A stretch of DNA of 64,000 nucleotides, taken from Antedon mediterranea (lineage: Eukaryota > Echinodermata > Crinoidea > Comatulida > Antedonidae). The stretch spans positions 1,408,288-1,472,287 of the forward strand of contig NC_092676.1 of the NCBI RefSeq assembly GCF_964355755.1. Direction: 5' to 3'. Made by a program: the position numbers and the translations under genes. Positions 49,301-59,067 of the stretch are shown in pieces (position 1 is the stretch's first letter; every line of letters begins with the position of its first letter). The notes beneath the pieces are model-generated. The model did not search any database. It saw nothing but the letters and a program-made list of their open reading frames with translations, and was not told the DNA's origin.

Positions 49301-50865
49301 GTCGTGAATGCGAATGCTCTAGGCGGTTTTAAGACACTGTTGGAAAGTAAGCGTACCAATCTATGTAAGGAGGCTTGTTGGACATTGAGTAACATAACAG
49401 CTGGCAACGTAGATCAGATCCAGGCTGTGTGCGAGGCATCCAATGGCAAACTTATTGAAGCTTTGGTTACAGTTCTTCAATCGGTAAGCTTTGGACACCC
49501 TAGCTCGCTAAATATTCTTCTAACATAAATTGAATCAAACTAGTTTGACATGGTAGGGATATAAAAACATCATGTCCATATATGGGCACATCAAAATTTT
49601 CAAAGTTTGCTAGTGTAGACGGAGCTTAACAACATAAATTGAATCAAACCTCTTGTATAGTAACGTTTAGTAGAGTAATGAAATCAACATTATATTGTAG
49701 GGTGAATACAAATGCCAGAAAGAAGCCTGCTGGGCTGTGTCCAACTTTACAACCGGTGCCAACGTTCAACAGATTGTGGCTCTTGTACGTGCTGGTGTTG
49801 TTCCTCCACTCTGTAAAATGCTTGATGTTAAAGAAGCAAAGATTGTTATGATTTCACTTGATGCTCTTAACAATATTCTTATCGTAAGTTTGCTTCTTTT
49901 CTTTTCATACGCATCCAACAGAAAGCACAAACTGACTTACAGGATGGATAAACTATTTTATAGTTTATCATGCTTATAAACTAAGTCTCATGTGAGGCTT
50001 AGGGAGTGGAGTTAAAAGATTCGTGAGTTGCAACCCTGGCACTAGGTCAGGATTGTACCACGGACCTTGGGATTGGAAGGCAAGCACCAAGCTACAGCAC
50101 CACTATTAATGATTTTGTTTACATTTGGTATACATGCATGCATGCATCATTTGTTTTATGAAATAGGCATTAATGTCTACATTTTTGCATGATTATGAAA
50201 TACCAAGGTAGCTTCAGGTGAAGTTTTATAATGAATAATTGGTAGCATCTCTTAACATTATTACATTATGTTGTTACAGGCAGCGGACAAACTAGAACAG
50301 AAGCCTAAGATTACTGCAGTAATTGAGCAGATCGGTGCTCTTGACACCATTGAGAAACTACAAACACATACCAACGAAGAAATCTACCAGAAGGCTCTAA
50401 ACATTATTGACAATCACTTCCCACTAGAGGTAGGTTGAAGCATAATTGACGTGAATAGCTTAAAGCTCTGTATACACTATCAAACTTTATGTGGCAATAA
50501 AATGTGATGTGACCATATATGGACATGATGATGTCATGTTGTATTACTGCTAATTATATATTGGGCTTATCAATACCATATTTGGGCCTATCACTACCAT
50601 ATTTGGACACATCACACTTTTTTGTCCAACTAGTTTGATAGTGTAGAGAAAGCTTAAGATAAAAAAGTTGGCGAAAGAACATTTTTGACTTTGCACATGT
50701 AGAATTGAATTCAATGGGAACGATAGAACCGTAGCATGTTTACCATTAATTTGTTTGATTTGTTAGGAGGAAGAGATTGTAGAAATTATGCCTGAAACAA
50801 ACCCGCAAGGAAACTTCCAATTGAACGTAGCGGCAAGCCAACCAGTAGGTGGATTTAAGTTTTAG
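46388..50865 (+). CDS. KPNA2: Importin subunit alpha (karyopherin alpha, KPNA2 clade)
   Basis: Adaptor that binds classical NLS cargo and importin-beta for nuclear import. Eleven coding exons: 46388-46444, 46538-46666, 47045-47238, 47447-47619, 47910-48187, 48798-48866, 48981-49037, 49298-49483, 49701-49883, 50280-50429, 50767-50865; 524 aa, normal for the family. Residues 1-60 are the importin-beta-binding domain (F-K-N-K-G-R-D ... E-M-R-R-R-R ... V-E-L-R-K-S-R-K ... L-L-K-R-R-N-V). Ten armadillo repeats follow with the NLS-binding W-x-x-x-N series: WALTN, WALGN, WTFSN, then the usual degenerate WALSY and RALGN, then WTLSN and WAVSN. An acidic tail (E-E-E-E) ends in G-G-F-K-F. The N-terminus and tail fit alpha-1 (KPNA2-like) better than KPNA1/3. 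All splice sites are GT-AG. Five introns carry MITE-A and one MITE-B. AATAAA at 51738 and 51827 suggests a ~1 kb 3' UTR. Confidence 0.96.
46895..47003 (+). mobile_element. MITE-A copy 13 (KPNA intron 2)
   Basis: The left half is deleted (GTCTACACTATC runs straight into an internal unit); the right arm is intact to GAGCTTAA. It ends 41 bp before the exon 3 boundary, inside the acceptor region. Confidence 0.88.
47701..47870 (+). mobile_element. MITE-A copy 14 (KPNA intron 4)
   Basis: Four nearly identical internal units in a row. The left arm lacks most of the TTTGACAAAAAA segment and the right terminus is shortened to AAAGTGTAGACAAGAC. Confidence 0.88.
48218..48411 (+). mobile_element. MITE-B copy 2 (KPNA intron 5)
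   Basis: Terminal inverted repeats of ~25 bp: CTAACAATCGGGATGCTGAG at the left and, reversed, CTAACAACAGGACACTGAG at the right, both running into AGCTC. Inside, GATCAAAGG appears near both ends in direct orientation. The best preserved copy of three. Confidence 0.78.
49061..49172 (-). mobile_element. MITE-A copy 15 (KPNA intron 7)
   Basis: A compact copy without internal units: GAGCTCTGTCTACACTTTC on the left, TGATAGTGTAGACAGAAC on the right, and GTGATGTGCCCATATATGG between. Confidence 0.85.
49522..49650 (+). mobile_element. MITE-A copy 16 (KPNA intron 8), flanked by direct repeats
   Basis: Left terminus missing; the body runs from CAAACTAGTTTGACATGG to GTGTAGACGGAGCTTAA (ends ~49629). ACATAAATTGAATCAAAC occurs at its left edge (49524-49541) and again just after it (about 49632-49649), an 18-bp direct repeat too long for an ordinary target-site duplication. 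Confidence 0.75.
49985..50110 (-). mobile_element. SINE remnant (KPNA intron 9)
   Basis: On the minus strand: GTGGTGCTGTAGCTTGGTG (box A region) and AAGGTCCGTGGTACAATCC (box B region, decayed), in the same order and spacing as the SINE at 5027. Confidence 0.55.
50460..50657 (-). mobile_element. MITE-A copy 17 (KPNA intron 10)
   Basis: Reverse orientation, both termini (AAAGCTCTGTATACACTATC; TTTGATAGTGTAGAGAAAGC). Two internal units plus a diverged third stretch. Confidence 0.87.
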
Positions 50866-53166
50866 ATCCTACTGTCAAACTACGCAAACGGTACCCTTTG
50901 ACCTTTTAAATCCATTTTTATTTCAATCGTAAACTGGTCTGGTAGGTGCTGTCAAACTTATCAATGTCAGTCTATTCAGATAATACCTTTACTCATAGTC
51001 GCATAGTGAATATTGGATGGGTAACCCAGAGGTGGCCAAGCCATCGTCATACACTACAACTCAATCTTTGTAATTCCTTGTCTGGTTTCAAACCGTTTAA
51101 ATTGAAAGAAAAAATAGAAAGACTAAGAAATTCAGTCTCTATAATTGTGAATATTTCTTGAAAAGATGTTTTCATATTAGAATAGTTTAATTTGTAGATA
51201 GATATAGGCAGAAGTAGAAAAGAACAGAAAAAAAACTTCTGTACAAAGAATTTGTATTGGCAAATTATCGGAAAAAATAATTGAAAAAGACCAAAAAAAT
51301 GGTAAGAAATCTTTTAAATGTTTTTTTTTTTCAAAATCGTTTTTGCTTTCATTCCAGCCATTAATGTGATATATTTTTTGTATAAAGTTATATTTAATGT
51401 AGAATTGTATGCGAATGGTGCGTTGGAAAATTCATAATCCCCAGCTGCGTGTACATATCACCAGAAATATGATCTTCTAAACAAAATGCGAATAGCTGCA
51501 ATGCGCGTGTATATTATGTATAATGCAATTCATACCAAATATGCGCAGCATGTATAGACAATGTACAGTGTATAAAATTCAAATGATAATGTAATAGGGC
51601 CAATAGACAATATATTAACAATATTGTGATACACAATGGTTTGTTTTGTGTTTGATTTGACTGATAGTAATAACGTATTGTAGCTGGATATAGAGCTCAG
51701 CTCTATGACATATGTGCCAAAATGGTTTCTTTATACGAATAAATGGCAGTCAAGAAACATTAGCTGTACACATGTTTCTATATCTGCTGATGTTATTGTC
51801 CATATGATTTTACCAAATATTCCCGGAATAAAGATACAGTACTTTCACATCGTGCCTGGATTCGGTTCAGCGGCCTAAGAAAAATATCGCGAGCGTCAAG
51901 TGTGCTTTCACGTCGAGCACGAATTCAGTCAAGCAAGGTTCTTCATGCTCACTAATTCGATTGTACGATTTAAGAAAACAATCGCTTCTTGATCGCTACT
52001 AATTCAGAGCCTGAATCCGGTTTTATCGCACAAATTTGGTGTGAATGATCTGACCCCATTTTCCACGAAATCCAGTTATATTTAGTAAGTAGAGATGGTT
52101 TTGTTTTGTTTATTTACTAACCAGCAATATATGCTACTGAACAGACAACATGTAAAGAAAAAGAACATGCTGAAATATTCACACAATTAAATACATTTTG
52201 CTTGAATAAATAGCTTACCTAAAATGGCAACTTCTTTAAATATTGTACTAAAAGGCAAGTTATATATAAACTCCTACATACTTAAGAAACCATAAATATG
52301 AATGAACCATAACATGAATACCCTTTAGTTTACAATATAATACTGTATATTAATGTAAATACAGTATTAAGCTGTACACAATACTCTAAAGTACTACTGT
52401 ACAAAAAGTTATAAAAAATTACACACTTTGGTTGATATCTTAACTACTGTATATACTGTATCTAGTTATTTTGTATTTCCTCTACTGTTATGTTATAATA
52501 ATCAAAGGGGTTGTCAACCGGTTTTCTTCATTGGATACTGTATAGGCAGGTGGGTGTGAGTGTTAGTGTTAGAGCCCGTTCGGACGGAACAAATTTACGT
52601 GTGTGGTGTAAATTTTGAGATAAACTTGCTGTTTTAAAAATCCACCTCGCCTTTTCAATTACACCTTAAACCGCAAGCTGATTAACCGCAAGATAAGGAG
52701 CAATTTGACCTTAATAGTGTAAAGAGATGCATGAAATATGACCTTCACATGTGTTAATTGTTCAAATTGTTCATCGTCCGAATGATCACGGATTACGCAT
52801 GTAACGTTACTTACACATGTAACTGATTTTCGTTCGAACACAGCCATATAGATCTAAGAATGATATCCGTTAGTTCTTATCTTAGTTTTGGTCTTAATGA
52901 TTTGTCTCGGATCTTGTTTTCTAGATTCATTTAGGGGCGTCAAATGCTGTAGCATGTTCCATTTCAAACAGATTTTAATTAAATTACCATGGGTTATATT
53001 ATATATCAGGTCCTCCCGAGTATGAAGAAAAGAATCATCAGGTCCATATTGAGGTAATACTAAAGATAGGTAGTATTTTTTTGGCAAAAATACTGCATAT
53101 CAAAAATTATTTGGCATCCCTATATTTTATACAGTATATTTGCCAATACTGACAATAGTGTGGTAT
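50866..53166. other. Importin-alpha 3' UTR and intergenic spacer
   Basis: The first ~1 kb is probably 3' UTR. The rest (51.85-53.17 kb) is AT-rich with no exon, MITE or tandem array seen. The minus-strand GS-HQR 3' UTR must begin at its right end; no clear AATAAA was found for it, only a TATAAA variant near 53130. Confidence 0.5.
51738..51832 (+). terminator. Poly(A) signals of importin-alpha
   Basis: AATAAA at 51738-51743 and again at 51827-51832, the first canonical hexamers after the importin-alpha stop. Confidence 0.55.
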
Positions 53167-56100
53167 CTATTTTGCAACCATATTATCTCTGCCATGCGGT
53201 GCATTGAAGTCCAGCTCTGGTCCAATAGCAACAATGCCATTTGGGTTAATGTGTCTATGGCTAACCTGCAATATAAACAGTTTGTCTTTAGTCAGGACAA
53301 ATCCAAACTTTTTATTTAAACGGTTGAGCACTAACATAATATTAATTGTCTGTCAAAAATGGATATAAAAAGGTTAGTTAAAAAGGAGAGCATGTGCTAG
53401 GTGTCCAACCCTGGATCAAAATTGAATAACAAGGGCAAATGTTCTTAATTACCAACACATAAATAATGCCACATATTTGTGTAATTAGATGTAAATGTTT
53501 ACCTGATAATGTTCTTGGATGTGTTGTTGGTCCACTGTGTCTGCCATGCCTTTCATCTGATATACCTCTCTCGTATAACCCCACATATTGGGGTAATCCA
53601 TCACTCTCTTTTTATTACACTGTCAAAATAATTTATAAGATTATTGAGCCGTTGTCGAACATAATACTGTAATTGTAGTTTTTGCTACCAAACTAGTTTG
53701 ACAAAAAAAAAGTGATGTGCCCAAATATGTTAGTGATCTTAAATATGGTAGTTCTATGACATCATTATGTCCATATATGGCCACATCAAATTTTTTTGTC
53801 ACATGTTAGGTGAGGTAATTTCCTGCATCATCGCAACCAAAAACGGTACTGGGTTTGGTCTACTCGATATGATTCAGTTCTACTTAACTCTGTTCTATCC
53901 TAATTACTGTGGTAGTGATTTTTTGTTAACTAACCTTAAAGTGGCCCACGTAGACGGTGTCAAACCTCACAAGAGTGTTAAATAGACGGACGTCGGCTTC
54001 AGTGAATGTATCGCCTGTTAGGTAACGATTCTTTGACAGCACGTCTTCAACCTGTAACAAAATGTATTAAATTTAAAAGTTTGATCGTGAGAAGGCCAAA
54101 ATGAACCTGGTGCTAACTGCATATCATTAGTACTTCAAACCCTGGTTAGTGACAATAAGGGCTATGCCTATACTTCAGTTTACCTGTTGGCATGAACCCC
54201 CTCTCTCCCATTTTCATTCATTTTTTATAAATTCAAACCTTAAATGTACAATTCATTTTATTACCCTGTCAAGATTTTCAAATAGGATTTTAACACCATT
54301 GTTGTAAGCTTCCTGAGTTGTGGCAAATCCAGCTTTGTAGACGGCCTGAGTGACATTCCTGTACACAACAAAGAAAACGTAAACCAATACGGTATTAAAT
54401 TAGTATTCTACTTGTCTGTGTTTTATGCCCTTTTTATTTCTAGTTTATTGTTCATTGTTTGCAGAATGTTTCTGACTTCTGTTTACATAGTTCTGTATGA
54501 ATGAATATAATATCTGAATATTCTATGAATTTAGAAAAGCATATAATAATGAAACACTTGTTCAAGTCTGGTTACTATAAAATATTTTAGCACATTTAGA
54601 CACGTTGTATATTGTATAAATTTAAGCTGGAATTTATGGGATAAAAATTCCTGCGGTGGCGTTTGGTATTCAAAGTGAAGACTTTTTATAAATTTAGAAA
54701 GAAAATTCACAAAATTTTTACTTATTTGGCACGCTTAAATAAAAATTATTAAAAAATACTTACGGCGTAACCCATTCATTGACCTCGTCAATCTTGCCTC
54801 TCAGCAATTTCGGATAGAGGTCCAGATTCTTCTGTTCATCTGTAGCACAAAATTCATTAAATTCGCTGTTAAACATTCGCAGTATGTCCGCCGATTCATT
54901 GCTGACGATGGTGTTTTCCTTTTTGTCCCACAAAACTGGTGTAGATACTCTACCAGTATAATCTACAAAAAAATAAGATATATCAATTATGAGGTGGGAA
55001 AATTGGAGACATATCCCTGAATGGAAATGGTCCCCTCATTTTTCAACGGCATACCTCTTGCGTTGTACAGGTACTCTCAGAAACACAGTTTGATGTGGTT
55101 TTGCTTCCCTGATGTTACCCCTCCATCACCCTAACATTAAAAACGGATTGGCAATATGTTGGTAATAGTGCTGCATGGAGTAAACATGGGTGCAAATTGT
55201 GTGATCTCATCGTAACTGTGGGTAGGTATTAAAACATTTAATTTTTATATAAAGATTAGTTGTCTATTACTGTGCCACTACTTACTTGGGTTGGCTTTCA
55301 AGTAGATATCTCTGAGATATTTGGCATTAAACAGTGGATCAAGTGTACACTTTGGTCTCTGAAAATTGGGGAACAATGATACAAATTAGCAATTTGAATC
55401 TCATATCTACATATGTTCTGGTGTATTACTCATGCATTTAAAATTTAAATACAGTAATCTATTGGCACATCAATCTAAAGTATGTGGTCATGTCATAATA
55501 TAGCTTTTTTATTTATTTATTTATTTGTGCTGGAAGTTTTTGCTGGGTGGTTACTGGTGCTCAGCTACTGGCGTCAGTGTCCTGGGTTCAAATCCTTGTC
55601 CTGTGTGTGTGTACAATGAGTGAATCCTTGGCAATTTTAAATGTTAAAATAAAAAAAATTACTATGGATTTTCGTACCTGGTCCGTAAAAGTCCAGCCAT
55701 TTGGATCCAGTCTGATGTAATCAACGCTAGTCATAGAGATAACGTCCTCAAGGCCTTTAAGTTTGCGACCAACAACACAGCGACTAGCGAAGGGACATGC
55801 GTATGAAATGTAGAGATGATAGCGGTCACGTTCAGATTTGAATCCACTGCTGCCGTCCGCTGTAAATATTAGGGAAAAAATTGTAAAAACATAAAATGCA
55901 AATCATTTAATTTTTTTACCTTTTTAATTTAAATTTATTAACTTAGATGTATTGTTCTTGGCCCCTAAAAACATGAAAAATGAAGATTAATAAAATCGGA
56001 CTTTAAATAGGCCATTTTGTAGTTTTAATAAAGTTATTCATTTCTGTAGAAAAAAAAAATATTATTTCACTTATTAAAGTATAATGTTTTGCTTTAAATT

Positions 56101-56661
56101 ACATTTTTTTCAGGTGAATTATTTTTTTTTTTTAAGTTTAAAAAGCATAATAGGGTAATGCGCCTCCATAGTAACTGTTTAATTAACTGTATTTTCACCA
56201 TTGTATTTGAAGAACCCGCATTATTTTTAAGTATTGTACAGTACAAACAGGTTGACGCACTTTTGCTAGTTGAACTTTTTCTAGGTCATTTCCGTTCCAT
56301 TTTCACAAGGCTGTTTTATCTATATGATCGGAGTTATCACAATACGGAAATTTATTATCAATACTATGTTTAATTCATTTTCCTGGTACTGTATTTGTTT
56401 TATTTTTAATATTGATGAAATTTCTCCAGTTTAATACGTAAGAATCAATGAGCGAACACGCACTCATCAACCAAAGCTCAGACTCACTCGCTGATCATCA
56501 CCCAGCTCACTCAGCACGACACAACCAATTCTCATTTGTCTCCCATCCAGGTACCACGACACCCAGGGACCAGCAGTAAAATTCTTACCTGTGATCCACT
56601 TTGTAAACTCCCCATCTGCTTTCACAAATTCTCCTTTAGCATTAGTAGACGGCAAAGACAT
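53167..56661 (-). CDS. Glutathionyl-hydroquinone reductase paralogue (Xi-class GST)
   Basis: Complete gene of 8 exons (minus strand): 56589-56661, 55678-55859, 55286-55358, 54764-54962, 54265-54358, 53935-54051, 53503-53619, 53167-53265; 317 aa, normal for the family. The start Met (M-S-L-P-S-T) gives the expected short N-terminus; an in-frame upstream Met at 56736 would add 25 hydrophobic/basic residues and is a less likely start. The catalytic Cys is residue 46, but the usual C-P-W-A-H-R is C-P-F-A-S-R here, so Trp and His next to the nucleophile are changed. The C-terminal domain keeps [20 protein letters not shown] and [14 protein letters not shown]; the end is [11 protein letters not shown]. 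Intron phases and exon lengths match the plus-strand gene, so the two are duplicates. Expected soluble enzyme reducing glutathionyl-hydroquinones; the motif change may alter activity. Confidence 0.95.
53684..53865 (+). mobile_element. MITE-A copy 18 truncated by another repeat (GS-HQR intron 6)
   Basis: The MITE runs from CTACCAAACTAGTTTGAC to TTTTTTTGTCACATG (about 53806), where it is replaced by AGGTGAGGTAATTTCCTGC and ACGGTACTGGGTTTGG, the repeat also found twice at 17.5-17.8 kb. Confidence 0.8.
55535..55600 (+). mobile_element. SINE head fragment (GS-HQR intron 2)
   Basis: TTGCTGGGTGGTTACTGGTG (box A region) and CCTGGGTTCAAATCCTTG (box B) with the same spacing as the SINE at 5027; the body and tail are not recognisable. 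It follows a TTTA microsatellite. Confidence 0.55.
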
Positions 56662-56995
56662 ATTTAAATGCGATATTGTTGAGAAGAAAATAAAATTACA
56701 TCGAATACGAACTGACGCCGATAACCAAAATGGCATTTATTATTAATCCGTAATTTGATACATACGCCAAGCGCGTCATTTATTTTGATATAAAAACGCC
56801 ATCTATTGGGTCGCCAATAACTAGGTCAAAGTTATTGGTTAAAATGGGATTATGGAACTATTGTGTGTAGCCCATATTTTGATAAAATTATCATCAGTTA
56901 AATAAATAATTTAAATCTTGTACGTTTTTATTAAATCATAGAGATATTAGAGTAGAGATATTATAATATCTCTGATTCAACCAAGGCCATCTACT

Positions 56996-57165
56996 AACAA
57001 CAACGCGGAGCTCGCCTTGCCAACTCGTAACAGTCCTTTGATCTTTTGTCTGGCCGCGACAAATACCAACAGTACTGGACTATGTATATATTTCTCTGTA
57101 AGGGGCGGGTAACAGATAAACCTTTGATCTCCGGAGCTCAGCATCCTGTTAGTCCTGTTTCCCGT
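56996..57165 (-). mobile_element. MITE-B copy 3
   Basis: CGGAGCTCGCCTTGCCAAC, AACAGTCCTTTGATCTTTTG and ATCTCCGGAGCTCAGCATCC match copies 1 and 2, in the same order as the 42.0 kb copy. Confidence 0.75.
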
Positions 57166-57764
57166 CGGTCTGACAGAATTAAATTGTCTATTAGATGGTT
57201 CTATTTATTTTAATAATAATAATTAATAAAGGTACAGTATTTCATTTTGTTTACACATGATTTTTTTTAATTTTTACTATAATGATTTGAATGAACGTTT
57301 TTATCTTAAATTTAACTTCTTATTTAGTAGTTTTTACTTGGCGTACTAGGCCTACTTTCTTTATATTTTTGACTTCAAATTTCCATGACTACAAATTAAC
57401 ATCTTTTTATTATTACGGCAGCGTATTCCAGACGCAACCCCATCTCTCCACGCAATCCCACATTCAAAACGGATAGGCACCAACATTGAGGCAAGACAAA
57501 AACCATTCCATACCATAATAGCAATCATTTATTGATATATACAATATTTTAGTTGTGTTTATTATTAGTTTTCATAAGTGTTTAAATTATGTTTTGAGAA
57601 GCTAAAATGGAAAATTAAATATTTCAATCTTTTGGAAACGAATCAATCTTATAGATTGAATTGCACTCCCACAGGTTTGAATGGTACTCTTGATGGATTG
57701 AATTTCCAGGTTAAATATAAATATTGTTCTATTACAAGCCTCAAGGCAGAGTGTCCAGTCAATT

Positions 57765-58690
57765 TATAATGTGTAGTTAAACCACTGGGCTAGTCATTTA
57801 TAGAGTGTGTAGTTAAGCCACTGGGCTAGTCATTTATACAGTGTGTAGTTGAAACCACTGGGCTAGTCAATTATACAGTGTGTAGTTAAGCCACTGGGCT
57901 AGTCATTTATAGAGTGTGTAGTTGAAACCACTCTGGGCTAGTCATTTATACACTGTGTAGTTGAAACCACTGGGCTAGTCATTTATAAACTGTGTAGTTA
58001 AACCACTGGGCTAGTCATTTATACAGTGTGTAGTTGAAACCACTGGACTAGTCATTTGTACACTGTGTAGTTGAAACCACTGGGCTAGTCATTTATACAG
58101 TGTGTAGTTAAACCACTGGGCTAGTCATTTATACAGTGTGTAGTTGAAACCACTGGGCTAGTCATTTATACACTGTGTAGTTGAATCCACTGGGCTAGTC
58201 ATTTATACACTGTGTAGTTGAAACCACTGTGTAGTTAAGCCACTGGGCTAGTCATTTATACACTGTGTAGTTGAAACCACTGGGCTAGTCATTTGTACAC
58301 TGTGTAGTTGAAACCACTGGGCTAGTCATTTGTACACTGTGTAGTTGAATCCACTGGGCTAGTCATTTGTACACTGTGTAGTTGAAACCACTAGGCTAGT
58401 CATTTATACACTGTGTAGTTGAATCCACTGGGCTAGTCATTTATACACTGTGTAGTTAAGCCACTGGGCTAGTCATTTATACACTGTGTAGTTAAGCCAC
58501 TGGGCTAGTCATTTATACACTGTGTAGTTAAGCCACTGGGCTAGTCATTTATACAGTGTGTAGTTAAGCCACTGGGCTAGTCATTTATAAACTGTGTAGT
58601 TAAGCCACTGGGCTAGTCATTTATAAACTGTGTAGTTGAAACCACTGGGCTAGTCATTTGTACACTGTGTAGTTAAAACCAACCATAGTC
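57765..58690. repeat. ~37-bp minisatellite, about 25 units
   Basis: Units of the type GTGTAGTTGAAACCACTGGG plus CTAGTCATTTATACACT. Variants: GTTAAGCC, GTTAAACC, GTTGAAACC or GTTGAATCC in the first part, and ATAAACT, ATACACT, ATACAGT, GTACACT or ATAGAGT in the second. Variants occur in runs (several TTAAGCC units near 58450-58610), suggesting local expansion. Confidence 0.95.
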
Positions 58691-58866
58691 AACTTATCTT
58701 TATTTTGTGTACCAGTGAAAAGCATGCAGTAACTTAACAATTGTACCCTGTTATTTCATGAAGTGAATTTGGGCTAGTAACATAAACAGCTAACCAGCCC
58801 AGTGTGCAGAGAGGAAAAAAATATAGAATTGACTTTTCACTATTGACAACAATAATACAGTAATAA

Positions 58867-58872
58867 TTTATT
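58867..58872 (-). terminator. Poly(A) signal of PCNP
   Basis: AATAAA on the minus strand, about 200 nt past the PCNP stop codon. Confidence 0.6.
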
Positions 58873-59067
58873 CCTTTGAGCAAAACCAATTCATACATGT
58901 TAGTTCCACATATTGACGTACTTTGAACAATACTCAACACCAAAGTGTGCATGCAACGGGGCAAGTGGTAAGAAGTAGACCCAGCGACAATCTTAAATTA
59001 ACTCCAGTAGCAACGGGCAAGTGTCGGGTTTGCTTACTTTCAGTACAACAACAGTTTTTAATTTTTT

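Larger units (their letters stand above)
56662..59067. other. Spacer between GS-HQR and PCNP
   Basis: Contains the GS-HQR upstream region, a MITE-B, and a 0.9 kb minisatellite. No exon found. The PCNP 3' UTR occupies the right end (AATAAA at 58867 on the minus strand). Confidence 0.55.
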
